Below, one piece after another: positions 52,761-62,788 of a DNA stretch of 64,000 bases. The DNA is from Allobosea sp. AAP35 (GTDB lineage Bacteria > Pseudomonadota > Alphaproteobacteria > Rhizobiales > Beijerinckiaceae). Every line of letters begins with the position of its first letter. The first letter of the stretch is position 1. The DNA lies in assembly GCF_001295925.1 (NCBI RefSeq), contig NZ_LJHQ01000050.1:1-64000 (forward strand), given 5' to 3'. A program made the position numbers and the translations under genes. Under the pieces are notes generated by a model. It was not told the DNA's origin. It saw only the letters and a program-made list of their open reading frames with translations, and ran no database searches.

Positions 52761-54857
52761 ATGCGCCCGTTGAGTTTCGCCGTCGCCGCGCTTGCCGTCG
52801 TGGCGCTGATCGTCGGCCAGCAGAGTGGGGCCGCCGGCACGATCGGCATGGGCGTCGTGGGCGTGGTGCTGGCGCTGGCCCTGTACCGCTCGACGGAGAT
52901 GGACTTCTTCCTGAAGATTTTTTCTGGCATCTTCGGCACGGAATACGTCGTCTTCGGCGCGGGTGCCCTTCTGGCGCAAGGGGGGCTCTGGCCGCAGGAC
53001 TGGATGGCGGCAGCTCCGCCAGCGAGCCTTGCGACCACGGTCGCGGTCTTCGGCATCCTGATCTACGTCATTTCCTTTGCACCCGTGGTGCAGCGCATCG
53101 CGCGGATTTCGTCGCCGTATTTCCTCTCGGACGAGTCAACCGAGGCCAATCTCTGGCTGCTCGGCCGCTACCGGGTGAAGCTCGGCCATCTTGCCGTGGC
53201 GCTGATCGTGTTCTTGGTCGTGCTCAACCAGGCGCAGGTCGGCGTCTCTCTGCGCCTGAATTTCTTCTACCGCGATTTCTACAACGCGCTGCAGAACTAC
53301 GACATCCAGGCGTTCTGGTATCAGCTGATCTGGGTCTTCGGCGTCTGGGCCACGATTTCGGTGGTGACCAACCTCGTGGAGATCGTCGGCCAGTCCGTGC
53401 TCCTGATCCGCTGGCGCGAATACATGGCAGCCGACTACAACAAGCGCTGGCTGTCCAGCGGCGCCCATTACCGGATGTCGCTGGCCGGCACCGCCGACAA
53501 CCCCGACCAGCGCATCGCGGAGGACACCCGCGCCTTCCTCAACCAGACCTATGCCTTCTCTCTGACCCTGCTGACACAGGTTTCGACGCTGGTCTCGTTC
53601 TCGATTATCCTCTGGTCGCTGCCGGTGATCATCAAGGTGCCGGGCACCGACATCGTCATCCCCGGCTTCATCTTCTGGGCGACGTTCCTGTATGCGGCGC
53701 TGGCGACCTGGATCACCCATCTGATCGGCCGCTACCTCATTCCGCTCGAATTCGAGCAGGAGCGGCGGGAAGCGGATTTCCGCTTCTCGATGGCCCGCCT
53801 GCGCGAATATTCCGAGCAGATCGCCTCGATGCGCGGCGAGAAGGCGGAATTGCAGCATCTCGGCCAGCGCTTCCGCGCCATCGTCGCCAATTTCTACGAT
53901 CTGATGTGGCGCAAGCTGAAGATCACGACCTTCACGTTGTCCTACAACCAGGCCAATGTGGTCATCCCGTTCCTGCTGCTGGCGCCGGGCTACTTCGCCA
54001 AGGAATTCCAGCTCGGCACCCTGACACAGACCTCATCGGCCTTCGGCCGCGTCGAGTCGGCCCTGTCCTTCATCATCAACAGCTATCAGTCGATCGCGTC
54101 CTACCTTGCCTCGATCAACCGCCTGACCACCTTCGAGACCGCCATCGCCCAGGCGCAGGCGGCCGGCGTCGGCGACAACACCGTCCATCGCGACCACGCG
54201 CCCGATCGCAACCTGCATATCGGCGGCGCCGTGTTGACGCTGCCCAATGGTGCGCCGATCGTCCGAGTCGACGACCTCGAACTCGGCGCCGCCCGGCGCA
54301 CGCTTTTGGTCGGCCCCTCGGGCTCGGGCAAATCGACACTGTTTCGGGCGATCGCCGGCATCTGGCCTTTTGGCGAAGGCCGCGTCGGCATTCCGGCCCA
54401 GGCCGAGATCATGCTGCTGCCGCAGCGGCCCTATCTGCCGCAGGGCTCGTTGCGCGCCGCGCTCGCCTATCCCGCCGAGGCGAACGCTTATGACGATGCC
54501 GCCATTCGGGACGCCATGGACAAGGTCAAGCTTGGCCATATGAAGGAGCGGCTCGACGAGGTCGATCTCTGGGGCCAGCGCCTCTCGGGCGGCGAACAGC
54601 AGCGGCTGGCGGTGGCGCGCGCGCTTCTGGCGAAGCCCGACTGGCTGTTTCTCGACGAAGCGACGGCTTCGCTCGACGAGAAACTCGAGGGCGAGCTCTA
54701 CGCCGCGATCGACCAGGGCCTGCCGGAGACGCGGATCGTCTCGATCGGTCACCGCAGCACATTGCGCGAGATGCATGATGCCGTGGTGACGATGGAGCCC
54801 AACCCGGACGGCACCTTCACGCCGCGCCATCCGGCCCCGGTTCCGGCGGAGACGTGA
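52761..54857 (+). CDS. BacA/SbmA-related ABC transporter (YddA/BclA-like)
   Basis: 698 residues. Two N-terminal helices (~5-45) and further helices form an SbmA/BacA-like membrane domain: RLNFFYRDFYNALQNYDIQA, LIRWREYMAADYNKRWLSSG, DNPDQRIAEDTRAFLNQTYA. A C-terminal ATPase (~520-698) has Walker A (GPSGSGKS), signature (LSGGEQQRLAVARALL), Walker B (WLFLDEATASLDE) and switch His (SIGHRS). Homologues (BclA of Bradyrhizobium, YddA) import antimicrobial or nodule peptides or support very-long-chain fatty acid modification of lipid A. A homodimer at the inner membrane is expected. Confidence 0.92.
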   Translation: MRPLSFAVAALAVVALIVGQQSGAAGTIGMGVVGVVLALALYRSTEMDFFLKIFSGIFGTEYVVFGAGALLAQGGLWPQDWMAAAPPASLATTVAVFGILIYVISFAPVVQRIARISSPYFLSDESTEANLWLLGRYRVKLGHLAVALIVFLVVLNQAQVGVSLRLNFFYRDFYNALQNYDIQAFWYQLIWVFGVWATISVVTNLVEIVGQSVLLIRWREYMAADYNKRWLSSGAHYRMSLAGTADNPDQRIAEDTRAFLNQTYAFSLTLLTQVSTLVSFSIILWSLPVIIKVPGTDIVIPGFIFWATFLYAALATWITHLIGRYLIPLEFEQERREADFRFSMARLREYSEQIASMRGEKAELQHLGQRFRAIVANFYDLMWRKLKITTFTLSYNQANVVIPFLLLAPGYFAKEFQLGTLTQTSSAFGRVESALSFIINSYQSIASYLASINRLTTFETAIAQAQAAGVGDNTVHRDHAPDRNLHIGGAVLTLPNGAPIVRVDDLELGAARRTLLVGPSGSGKSTLFRAIAGIWPFGEGRVGIPAQAEIMLLPQRPYLPQGSLRAALAYPAEANAYDDAAIRDAMDKVKLGHMKERLDEVDLWGQRLSGGEQQRLAVARALLAKPDWLFLDEATASLDEKLEGELYAAIDQGLPETRIVSIGHRSTLREMHDAVVTMEPNPDGTFTPRHPAPVPAET

Positions 54858-54891
54858 GAGGCGGCATTCGCCCTGCCCCCTCCAGACGACA

Positions 54892-54990
54892 CCGTCATTC
54901 CGGACAAGCAGCGCAGCCGCGCAGCGCCGGGATCCGTCACAGCGATGCGTCGCGCCCGATGATGGATGCCGGGTCAAGCCCGGGATGACG
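54892..54990. repeat. REP-like palindromic element, family A
   Basis: It starts CCGTCATTCCGGACAAGC and ends GGGTCAAGCCCGGGATGACG, with a GATGGATGCC core. It is an inverted-orientation relative of the element at 8886-8986. It lies downstream of the BclA-like gene, in the gap before the convergent META gene. Confidence 0.8.
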
Positions 54991-55031
54991 CGATGCGCTG
55001 GGGGCCGTCCGAGGGAAAAAATCGGGCGCTG

Positions 55032-55514
55032 TTAAAGCGCGCGGTCGAAGCGCAGTTCGCCGGCGCCGCCCCTGAGCACCAGCTTGCCTTCGACGAGATC
55101 CCATTTCTGCGTGGCGCGCAGAGCCGTCAGGAAGCTGCGCTCGAACTCCGACAGGCCCTTGTCGCAGGTGCGCTTGGTCAGCGCGAGCGGCCCGACCGCA
55201 AACCCCTGCGCGCGCAGCGGGTAGGCGGCGGCCGAGAAGGTGTTGCAGCCGCCAAAGCCCGTGCCGCGCAGATTGCCGTCGACCTGCAGGGTCGCGCGCC
55301 GGTCCGCGATCGGCTTGCCGTTCAGCGAGACCGCCGTCCATGAGGCGCCGAGCGGGAAGTTCTTTTCCTGCTGCTGGATCGGCGCCGATTGCGACGTGCC
55401 GAGTTCTTCTCGCGAGGGCATCTGCTGGCGGCGCTGCGCCAGAGCATCGCTCGGCATCAGCATGGGCGCGGCCATGGCGGCAAGAATGACGGCGTAGCCA
55501 AGGCGTCGAATCAT
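55032..55514 (-). CDS. META-domain protein, secreted
   Basis: 160 residues from ATG 55514; the longer frame upstream is not conserved-looking. A signal sequence (YAVILAAMAAPMLMPSDALA) precedes a Gln/Pro-rich linker and a META (HslJ-like) domain: WTAVSLNGKPIADRRATLQV, GFGGCNTFSAAAY and LTKRTCDKGLSEFERSFLTA. META/HslJ proteins are periplasmic and linked to stress or novobiocin tolerance; the biochemical role is unknown. Confidence 0.87.
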   Translation of the reverse strand: MIRRLGYAVILAAMAAPMLMPSDALAQRRQQMPSREELGTSQSAPIQQQEKNFPLGASWTAVSLNGKPIADRRATLQVDGNLRGTGFGGCNTFSAAAYPLRAQGFAVGPLALTKRTCDKGLSEFERSFLTALRATQKWDLVEGKLVLRGGAGELRFDRAL

Positions 55515-55828
55515 GGTGGTGTTACCCGGTCGTCGAAGCTGGAAATCTCGGAACGAGCCTAGCGCATCGGGTCGCTCCTGTGAAACCGCGTAACCGGCAA
55601 TCGCCGCGCGATCAACCGGGAAGCTGTTCTGCGAGCGATTCAAGGGCAGGATCGAGCCGGGCGCCGGGGCGTTCATCCCCGCCTGCATCCAGCCTCCCGT
55701 TGCGAGCGTAACCACATCGTCTGTCGCAACCGCGAGGTCAGGAGGCGGCCCCAGCCCCCCGGGGTCGTCCATGACCGGCGAGGCCGCCTGCCCCCCCCGC
55801 AGCGGCCTCGCCTGGTCGACAGGCATTT
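55515..55828. other. 314-bp gap between META gene and hisG, with a hairpin
   Basis: A perfect 11-bp stem (GGCGAGGCCGC at 55777-55787, GCGGCCTCGCC at 55802-55812) with a 14-bp loop containing C8 lies 17 bp after the hisG stop on the minus strand. There is no T-run, so it may be a weak terminator or 3'-stability hairpin for hisZ-hisG. No gene is evident. Confidence 0.5.
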
Positions 55829-56818
55829 TCAGATGCGGGACTGCAGGCGCTCGATCAGCGGGTTGGCCTTGCGGAAGACATAGGCCGGCGCGCTGACGGT
55901 GATGTCGTCGGCACCCGCCTTCGCCAGATGGTCGACCAGCGCAAACACCGCCTTGTCAGGGCAGTGGATCGTCACGATCCCACCTGCTGCGCTCGCGCCG
56001 AAGGGCAGCCTCGCGCCGAAGACCGCGCCGAGGTCGCCCAGCGTGTCGGATGCCGCATCGAGCTTCGCGCGAATTTCCCTGACAGAGCGCGCCTCTTCCT
56101 CGGCCGCGATGCGCGACAGGATGGCGTTGGCGGCCGCCCTCGCCCGCTCGCCCCAAGGCGCGCGGACGGAGGCCACGAGATTGGCCTCGGAGGCCAGCAT
56201 GACGCCGTCATCGAGCATCTTCAGCGCGTTGGCCGACAGCGTCGCGCCGGTCGTGGTGATGTCGACGACGATCTCGGCCGTGCCGGCGGCGGGCGCGCCC
56301 TCGGTCGCGCCCAGGCTCTCGACGATGCGGTAATCGGCGAGCCCATGGCGGGCGAAGAAGCGGCGGGTCAGGTTGACGTATTTCGTAGCGACGCGGAGCT
56401 TGCGGCCGTGACGGCTGCGCATGGTGGAGGCGACGTCGTCGAGATCGGCCATGGTCCGCACATCGATCCAGGCCTGCGGCACGGCGACGACGACATTGGC
56501 GTGGCCGAAGCCGAGCGGGGTCAGCATCTCGACGGCGGCATCGGCATCCGCGACCTGCTCGCGCACCAGATCCTCGCCAGTGATGCCGAGATGGGCGGCG
56601 CCCGAGGCGAGTTGCGCCACGATCTCTGAGGCCGAGAGGAAGGCGACCTCGGCGCCCTCGACGCCGGCGATCGTGCCGCGATAATCGCGCTCACCGCGCG
56701 ACTTGACGAATTTCAGCCCGGCGCGGCCGAAGAAGGCGGTGGCGTTCTCCTGCAGCCGGCCCTTGGAGGGCACGGCCAGGACCAGCGGGGCGTCGTTGGC
56801 GGGAGCGATGTCGGTCAT
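55829..56818 (-). CDS. hisG: ATP phosphoribosyltransferase, catalytic subunit (long form)
   Basis: 329 residues. N-terminal catalytic domain: [60 protein letters not shown], and the PRPP-binding [18 protein letters not shown]. The C-terminal ~70 residues ([20 protein letters not shown], then [16 protein letters not shown]) resemble the regulatory HisG_C domain of long-form enzymes, yet hisZ is present upstream with a 4-bp overlap. It catalyses the first step of histidine synthesis. Confidence 0.95.
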   Translation of the reverse strand: MTDIAPANDAPLVLAVPSKGRLQENATAFFGRAGLKFVKSRGERDYRGTIAGVEGAEVAFLSASEIVAQLASGAAHLGITGEDLVREQVADADAAVEMLTPLGFGHANVVVAVPQAWIDVRTMADLDDVASTMRSRHGRKLRVATKYVNLTRRFFARHGLADYRIVESLGATEGAPAAGTAEIVVDITTTGATLSANALKMLDDGVMLASEANLVASVRAPWGERARAAANAILSRIAAEEEARSVREIRAKLDAASDTLGDLGAVFGARLPFGASAAGGIVTIHCPDKAVFALVDHLAKAGADDITVSAPAYVFRKANPLIERLQSRI

Positions 56819-57939
56819 GCGGCGTCTCCCGCCAGGCGTTCGAGCCAGATCGAGGCGCCGACTGCGGGGATCGGCGCTGCCGCACCGAGGCGCCCGAGCA
56901 CCTGATCGTAGCGCCCACCACCGGCGACCGGCTTGCCGTCGCCACGCGTCTCGTCGTGAAGCTCGAAGATGAAGCCGGTATAGTAGTCGAGATTGCGGGC
57001 GAAGGCGGCCTGGAAGCCGATCGCCCCGATATCGACGCCGCGCACGGCGAGGAATCCGGTGCGCTCGTCGAAGGCGTCGAGCTCGCGGGTAAGGTCCAGC
57101 GAGGCCTGGTCGGCGAGCGCTCGCAGGGCGGCTGAGGCCGTGTCCGGATCGCCTGTGATCGCCAGCACCTGCGCCAGCAGCGCCTTCACATCGCCATTGA
57201 CGGGGTTCTCACGCTCGGCGGCGCGCGCCAGGAAGCGCTCGGCGATGTCGCCCGCGCTGCGGCCGCCGACGGTCGAGATGCCGGCGATCGAGAGCACGTC
57301 CTCGACGAAGGCTTTCGCCGCCTTGGGGTCCTGCCCTTCGAGCGCCTTGAGCAGGCCGGCATGGGCGGTCTCGCCCTCAGGCGTTGGCGGGTCGAGCGCA
57401 TCGACCGCGTCCACGCCTCTGCCCTGCACGACGGCGCGCATCAGGCGGCGGCGGGCGCCGGCGGGCACGGACAACCCGTCCAGCAGCGCGCCGAGCAGCG
57501 CGACGTCGCCCATCAGGATCTTGGGCTGGCTGAGGCCGAGTGCGGCGGTGGCCTCGACCGTCAGCGCCATGATCTCGGCATCGGTCGCGGCAAAGTCGTC
57601 ACGGCCGAAGGATTCGATTCCGGCCTGCGCGAATTCACCGGGTTCGCCCGAGCGCATGCGGAAGACCGGGCCGGCATAGGCGTAAGCCGCCGGCTCGCTC
57701 GAGCCTGAAGCGATGTGATCGAGCGCGACGGGGATGGTGTATTCCGGCCGCAGGCACCAGTCGCGGCCCTCGGCGTCCTGCGTCATGAAGATGCGGCGGC
57801 GGATATCCTCGCCGGACAGATCGAGGAAGACGTCCGCTGGCTGCAGGATCGCGGGCTCGGCGCGGGCATAGCCCTCGCGCGCAAACAGCGCGATCACGGT
57901 CTCGATGCTGGCTGGCGTCGCGGGCACGGCTGGGTTCAT
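56815..57939 (-). CDS. hisZ: ATP phosphoribosyltransferase regulatory subunit HisZ
   Basis: 374 residues. A HisRS paralogue: [60 protein letters not shown] and the C-terminal [17 protein letters not shown] then [15 protein letters not shown]. There is no anticodon-binding domain, as in HisZ. It binds HisG and mediates histidine feedback. It is translationally coupled to hisG (ATGA overlap). Confidence 0.93.
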   Translation of the reverse strand: MNPAVPATPASIETVIALFAREGYARAEPAILQPADVFLDLSGEDIRRRIFMTQDAEGRDWCLRPEYTIPVALDHIASGSSEPAAYAYAGPVFRMRSGEPGEFAQAGIESFGRDDFAATDAEIMALTVEATAALGLSQPKILMGDVALLGALLDGLSVPAGARRRLMRAVVQGRGVDAVDALDPPTPEGETAHAGLLKALEGQDPKAAKAFVEDVLSIAGISTVGGRSAGDIAERFLARAAERENPVNGDVKALLAQVLAITGDPDTASAALRALADQASLDLTRELDAFDERTGFLAVRGVDIGAIGFQAAFARNLDYYTGFIFELHDETRGDGKPVAGGGRYDQVLGRLGAAAPIPAVGASIWLERLAGDAA

Positions 57940-58036
57940 CCTGTTACGGGCGCTGTCCTAGCAGCGGCAGGCGCGATTTTCGAGGCATTTGAGGGAAATG
58001 GGTGAACGGGATTCGGTGGGCGCGGGATGCGCAGGG

Positions 58037-58187
58037 AACCCCTCTCCCGGAGGGAGAGGGGCAGGGGTGAGGGGAAGGACGTTCCCCGCATTGAGCGCGA
58101 CCCTCACCGCCGCACCGGGGCATCGGTGCCTTGCTGGGCAACGGCCCATCACCTCTCCCCTGCCCCTCTCCTTAAAGGAGAGGGGTT
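58037..58187. repeat. Inverted repeat between hisZ and hisS
   Basis: The left arm AACCCCTCTCCCGGAGGGAG continues into GAGGGGCAGGGGTGAGG. The right arm, 58151-58187, is the near-complement (CCTCTCCCCTGCCCCTCTCC and AGGAGAGGGG). Each arm also contains its own small hairpin. It begins 12 bp after the hisS stop on the minus strand, so it may terminate or protect the hisS transcript. Confidence 0.8.
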
Positions 58188-58198
58188 CTTCCAGCGCT

Positions 58199-59839
58199 TC
58201 ACCCGTGCCGCGCGAGTACTTCTCGGACCGTATCGACAAGCTTGTCGGCAGATACCGTCTTCTGCGCTTCCGCCTGCTTGGCCTTGTGCTCGGCGGAGTC
58301 CTTGACCTCTCGGCCGGCGGCGGCGAGTTCGGCGCCGAGGATCAGGTCCTTGATGATCACCGTGCCGGCCTCGCGCTCGGAGGAGCCCTGGATGATCGCG
58401 CAGATCGCGCCACGCCGGTCGGCGTACTTCATCTGGGCGTTGAAGCCGGATGAACCCAGATAGAGATCGGCGCGGCAGAGCGGCTTGTCGTCCGCGCCCT
58501 TGGCCTGGCGCAGCGCGGAGACCATCGCCTGATAGCCCAGCATAAACTCCGGCGACTTGTTGTCCATCGCGGTGACGACGACGAGGGGCAGCTCGTTCCT
58601 GGCATCGACGATGGGCGACTTCACCGCCTTCAGCGCGGTGTAGAGCCGGGACACGCCGATCGAAAAGCCGGTCGCCGGCACGGGTTCGGGCCTGAAGCGA
58701 CCGACCAGCCCGTCATAGCGCCCGCCGCCTGCGACCGAGCCGAAGCGCACGACCTGGCCGTCCTCATTGGTGACCGGGAAGGTCAGTTCGACCTCGTAGA
58801 CCGGGCCGGTGTAATATTCCAGGCCTCGTACGACGGAGGGGTCGATGCGGATGCGGCCGTCGTTGAAGCCTGCGCTGGTTACGAGGTCTGCGATCGCTTT
58901 GAGTTCCGACACTCCCTCGTCGAAGACGAGCAGCCCATCGGCCAGCCTACGTCTAACAAGCGCAAGCGTCTCAAAAACGCTGTCGAAAGTGACCATCGCC
59001 TGCCAATCATCGGCGCCGCCAAAGGTCATCGCGTCTCGTGGTCGCGCAGTCGCCTCAGCGGCCGATATCGGCGCAGCAAGTACGGTCCCGTGGACGAATA
59101 CTGACAAGATCAGATCAATGGAAGCTTCGGGCAGTCCCGCTCCCTTGGTAAAGTCCCCACTTTCATCAAGACGACCTGAGCCAAGCAGCTTTCGAATCTC
59201 AGAGAGTGCAAATTTATCAGCTTTGTCGATCGCCCTCAGCACGGTCAGCCGGCGCCCGGCATTCTCCTCGCCGCCCAGCCCGATCGCCTCCATCACGCCG
59301 TCGAGCACCTTGCGGTTGTTGACCTTGACGACATAGTCGCCGCGCTTGATGCCGAGCGCCTCCATCGTGTCGGCGGCGAGCATGCAGATCTCGGCATCGG
59401 CCGCAACGGAACCCGCGCCGACGATGTCGGCGTCGAACTGCATGAACTGGCGGAATCGGCCCGGGCCCGGCTTCTCGTTGCGGAAGACATAGCCGGCGCG
59501 GTAGCTGCGATAGGGTTTTGGCAGCGCGTCGTAATTCTCCGCGACATAGCGGGCGAGCGGCGCGGTCAGGTCGTAGCGCAGCGAAAGCCACTGCTCGTCA
59601 TCGTCCTGGAAGGAGAAGACACCCTCATTCGGGCGGTCCTGGTCAGGCAGGAACTTGCCGAGCGCGTCGGTGTATTCGACGAAGGGCGTCTCCACGGGAT
59701 CGAAGCCATAGCGCGAGAAGCTCTCGCGGATCACCGCCAGCATGCGCTCGGTGGCGGCGACATCGGCCGGGCCACGATCAATGAAGCCGCGCGGCTGGCG
59801 GGCCTTGAGCTTGGCGGGGGCGGGCTTGTCCACGGACAT
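58199..59839 (-). CDS. hisS: Histidyl-tRNA synthetase
   Basis: 546 residues from ATG 59839. Class II aaRS motifs: [18 protein letters not shown], motif 2 ([20 protein letters not shown]), [20 protein letters not shown], the motif 3 region [13 protein letters not shown] with [14 protein letters not shown], and a C-terminal anticodon domain ([20 protein letters not shown]). It charges tRNA-His. The part at about 58940-59235 differs sharply in base and codon use from the rest (26 of 60 G+C at 59161-59220 by hand count). Confidence 0.96.
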   Translation of the reverse strand: MSVDKPAPAKLKARQPRGFIDRGPADVAATERMLAVIRESFSRYGFDPVETPFVEYTDALGKFLPDQDRPNEGVFSFQDDDEQWLSLRYDLTAPLARYVAENYDALPKPYRSYRAGYVFRNEKPGPGRFRQFMQFDADIVGAGSVAADAEICMLAADTMEALGIKRGDYVVKVNNRKVLDGVMEAIGLGGEENAGRRLTVLRAIDKADKFALSEIRKLLGSGRLDESGDFTKGAGLPEASIDLILSVFVHGTVLAAPISAAEATARPRDAMTFGGADDWQAMVTFDSVFETLALVRRRLADGLLVFDEGVSELKAIADLVTSAGFNDGRIRIDPSVVRGLEYYTGPVYEVELTFPVTNEDGQVVRFGSVAGGGRYDGLVGRFRPEPVPATGFSIGVSRLYTALKAVKSPIVDARNELPLVVVTAMDNKSPEFMLGYQAMVSALRQAKGADDKPLCRADLYLGSSGFNAQMKYADRRGAICAIIQGSSEREAGTVIIKDLILGAELAAAGREVKDSAEHKAKQAEAQKTVSADKLVDTVREVLARHG

Positions 59840-59915
59840 GGGCGTTCGTTTCGTGTTTTTCGGTGTCGGGTTTGGCCGTTCGGTAGCTTGCGCAGGCGGA
59901 TGGGGCAAGCCGCTG

Positions 59916-60057
59916 CCCGTCATTCTCGGGCGGAGCCCTCGGGTCCGACCTTTGGTCGGCCCAAGGATAAACTCCGCGCAGACCCGAGAATCTCCGGACG
60001 GACGAGCCCGGGAGCCTCCCTCGGCCTGAGATGCTCGGGTCAAGCCCGAGCATGACG
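59916..60057. repeat. Palindromic repeat, family C, copy 1
   Basis: 142 bp, starting CCCGTCATTCTCGGGCGGAG and ending CCCGAGCATGACG. Internally CCGACCTTTGGTCGG, AAGGATAAACTCC and CAGACCCGAGAATCTCC. It is the inverse complement of the copy at 61462-61578, apart from about 28 extra bases. It lies downstream of the glcF stop, upstream of hisS. Confidence 0.9.
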
Positions 60058-60065
60058 TGCCTTGC

Positions 60066-61442
60066 TCACTCCGCCGCCACCCGTGCCACCTCCCGCAGCG
60101 GGCGATCGGCGATCCCCGCCTGCGCCAGTTTCTCTGGCAGCGGCCCGCCCGTCGCCCAGTCGAGCAGTTCGGCGGTGTGGACCACCGGGGTGGTGGCGCC
60201 GCGATCGGCGAAGCCCTTCGCGATCTGGGTCATGCAGCCGATATTGCCGGTCGCGACCAGCATGGGCTTGGTCTTCTGGATGTTGCCGACCTTGCGCTCG
60301 CGCAGTTGGCCCGCGATCTCCGGCTGCAGGATGTTGTAGACGCCGGCCGAGCCGCAGCAGATATGGCCCTCCGGCGCCTCTCTCACCGTGAAGCCCGCCG
60401 CCGCCAGCAGGCGCTTCGGCCCGTCCTTGAGCTGCTGGCCATGCTGCATCGAGCAGGCCGAGTGATAGGCGATCGGCATGGCGACGTCGCGCACCGGCAC
60501 GAGATCGAGCGTCGCCACGAACTCCGTGACGTCCTTGGCCAGCGCCGACACCCGCTCCGCCTTTGCCGCATAGGCCGGCTCGTTGCGGAACATGAAGCCG
60601 TAATCCTTGATCGTCGTGCCGCAGCCCGAGGTCGTGATCAGGATGGCGTCCAACCCCTTGCCCTCGATCTCGGCCGTCCAGGCGTCGATATTGGCCCGCG
60701 CGAAGGCGTGCGCGTCATGCTCGCGGCCCATATGATGGACGAGCGCGCCGCAGCAGCCCTCCCCCTTCGGCAGCACGACCTCGACGCCATGGCGCGTCAG
60801 AAGCCGGATCGTTGCCTCGTTGATGCCGGGGTCGAGCACCGGCTGGGCGCAGCCCGAGAGGATCGCGACGCGCTTGCCGGCAGGGGCGGCCGTCGGAGCG
60901 AAGCTCTGCGGCCCCTCCATTGGCGAGCGCGATGGCAGCTTCGAGGGCGCCAGCGCCAGCATCGCCTTCAGCCGCGCGCCGACCAGCGGCAGGGAGCCGA
61001 GCGCCGGCCCCAAGGGCTTCGCCAGCATCGCGCCGAGCATGGCGACCCGGAAGCGGCCTGGATAGGGCAGGATCGCGCCGAGCACGCGCCGCAGCAGATT
61101 GTCGTGCCAGGAGCGCTCATAGGTCTCCTCGATATGGGCGCGGGCATGGTCGACGAGGTGCATGTAATGCACGCCCGAGGGGCAGGTCGACATGCAGGAG
61201 AGGCAGGAGAGGCAGCGGTCGACATGCTTCACGACCTCTTCGGTCGCCGGCTTGCCGTTTTCCAGCATGTCCTTGATCAGGTAGATGCGCCCGCGCGGGC
61301 TATCGAGTTCGTCGCCGAGCAGGAGGTAGGTCGGGCAGGTCGCGGTGCAGAAGCCGCAATGCACGCAGGTCCGCAGAATCTTCTCCGAGGCCGGAAGCCT
61401 GGGGTCCGAGGCGAGATGGGCGGGGCTGAAATTGGTTTGCAT
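60066..61442 (-). CDS. glcF: Glycolate oxidase iron-sulfur subunit GlcF
   Basis: 458 residues. Two 4Fe-4S motifs near the N-terminus ([14 protein letters not shown] and [14 protein letters not shown]) and two cysteine-rich CCG domains ([37 protein letters not shown]). It passes electrons from glycolate oxidation to the respiratory chain, with GlcD and GlcE. It is last in the minus-strand glcD-glcE-glcF order, separated from glcE by a 117-bp repeat. Confidence 0.95.
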   Translation of the reverse strand: MQTNFSPAHLASDPRLPASEKILRTCVHCGFCTATCPTYLLLGDELDSPRGRIYLIKDMLENGKPATEEVVKHVDRCLSCLSCMSTCPSGVHYMHLVDHARAHIEETYERSWHDNLLRRVLGAILPYPGRFRVAMLGAMLAKPLGPALGSLPLVGARLKAMLALAPSKLPSRSPMEGPQSFAPTAAPAGKRVAILSGCAQPVLDPGINEATIRLLTRHGVEVVLPKGEGCCGALVHHMGREHDAHAFARANIDAWTAEIEGKGLDAILITTSGCGTTIKDYGFMFRNEPAYAAKAERVSALAKDVTEFVATLDLVPVRDVAMPIAYHSACSMQHGQQLKDGPKRLLAAAGFTVREAPEGHICCGSAGVYNILQPEIAGQLRERKVGNIQKTKPMLVATGNIGCMTQIAKGFADRGATTPVVHTAELLDWATGGPLPEKLAQAGIADRPLREVARVAAE

Positions 61443-61461
61443 GGTCTATCCGTTTCGCCTG

Positions 61462-61578
61462 CCCGTCATGCTCGGGCTTGCCCCGAGCATCTCCTCCCGA
61501 GAGATTCTCGGGTCTGCGTGGAGTTTATCCTTGGGCCGACCAAAGGTCGGACCCGAGGGCTCCGCCCGAGAATGACGG
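61462..61578. repeat. Palindromic repeat, family C, copy 2 (inverted)
   Basis: 117 bp, CCCGTCATGCTCGGGCTTGC to CGCCCGAGAATGACGG, containing GAGTTTATCCTTGGGCCGAC and the CCGACCAAAGGTCGG palindrome. It is the reverse complement of the copy at 59916-60057 with a short deletion. It fills the glcE-glcF gap. Confidence 0.9.
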
Positions 61579-61584
61579 CGCACG

Positions 61585-62772
61585 TCACACCCCCGCATAC
61601 ATCCGGCCGGGCTCGAAAATCCCTGCCGGGTCGAAGCTCGTCTTGATTCCCGCCGTCACCCGCATCAGCGGCTCCGGCAGCGGCTCGAACACAGGCACGG
61701 CGGCGCGGATCGCGACGGGCGCGCGCACCAGCGTCGCATGGCCGCCGAGCGGCCTGATCGCGGTGCGGACCGCGCTCGCCGCGGCGTCCTCACCGGCGGG
61801 GACCGCGAGCCAGACCAGTCCGCCACCCCAGTCGTAGAACCAGCGCGCGCCGGGAACCCGCGCCGCGATGGCCGCAGTCGCCTTGGGTCCGTCGGTCGGC
61901 GCGACCGAAAGCCGCCAGACGGCCTCCTCCGTGCCGGCGAAGAAGCGGGCGTCGCGGACATCCAGCCAGAGCCCGGCTGAGGCCTCGCCTTCGATCATGT
62001 CCGGCACGCCATGGGCCGCCAGCAGCGCGATCAGTTCGCGGCTGCGGTAGTCGATCGAGTCGGAGAAGTTCTCCAGCCGCAGCAGGGTGCGGGGCTGCTC
62101 GGCGCCGATGCCGGCCGGCAGATGCGCGGCGGCGAAGGGCTCATAGGGCGAGCCCAGCGCGGTGCAGAGCAGCGCCACAGCCGCCTCGTCCGACAGGCCG
62201 CGCCACACAAGCGTCACGATGCGCTCGGGCGCCGGAAGGACGCGGAAGATCACCTCGGTGAGGAAGCCGAGTGTGCCATGGCTGCCGGCGACGAGCTTCA
62301 CCAGATCGAGCCCGGTGACGTTCTTCATCACCCGCCCGCCGGATTTGATCGCCTCGCCGCGGCCATTCACCAGCCGGATGCCGATGAGGGAATCGCGCGC
62401 CGCGCCGGCATTGATCCGACGCGGGCCGGAGATGTTGCCGGCCGCGACGGCACCGATCGTCGGCTCGCCTTGCGTGCCCAGCAATGCGCGATGGTCCATC
62501 GGCTCGAAGGGCAGCATCTGGCCGCGATCGGCCAGGGTCTTCTGGACCTCGGCGAGCGGCGTGCCGGCGCGCGCGCCGATCACCATTTCGGCGGGCTCAT
62601 AAAGCGTGATGCCGGTGAGGCCGGCGCTGGAGAGCGTGCTCTGCGTCTGCGTCGGCCGACCGAGACCGGCACGCGTGTTGCCGCCAGTGATGGAGAGCGG
62701 CGTGGTGCTGTCGATGACGGATTTCACGATGGCGCAGGCCTGCGCCTCGGTGGTGGGGATGTGGAGGGTCAT
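61585..62772 (-). CDS. glcE: Glycolate oxidase FAD-binding subunit GlcE
   Basis: 395 residues from ATG 62772; a TTG one codon upstream is in frame. It has a VAO-type FAD domain: SITGGNTRAGLGRPTQTQST, TIGAVAAGNISGPRRINAGA and the RVMKNVTGLDLVKLVAGSHG motif typical of GlcE. The N-terminus is shorter than in GlcD. It is a partner of GlcD and GlcF in the glycolate dehydrogenase complex. It starts 16 bp after the glcD stop. Confidence 0.95.
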   Translation of the reverse strand: MTLHIPTTEAQACAIVKSVIDSTTPLSITGGNTRAGLGRPTQTQSTLSSAGLTGITLYEPAEMVIGARAGTPLAEVQKTLADRGQMLPFEPMDHRALLGTQGEPTIGAVAAGNISGPRRINAGAARDSLIGIRLVNGRGEAIKSGGRVMKNVTGLDLVKLVAGSHGTLGFLTEVIFRVLPAPERIVTLVWRGLSDEAAVALLCTALGSPYEPFAAAHLPAGIGAEQPRTLLRLENFSDSIDYRSRELIALLAAHGVPDMIEGEASAGLWLDVRDARFFAGTEEAVWRLSVAPTDGPKATAAIAARVPGARWFYDWGGGLVWLAVPAGEDAAASAVRTAIRPLGGHATLVRAPVAIRAAVPVFEPLPEPLMRVTAGIKTSFDPAGIFEPGRMYAGV

Positions 62773-62788
62773 CAATCCAAGCCCATCA

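Noticed and set aside
59742..60029. Short frames through the repeats, coding for a peptide with [18 protein letters not shown]
   Set aside because: The same peptide-like sequence arises wherever the palindromic element occurs, so it is repeat-derived and not a gene.
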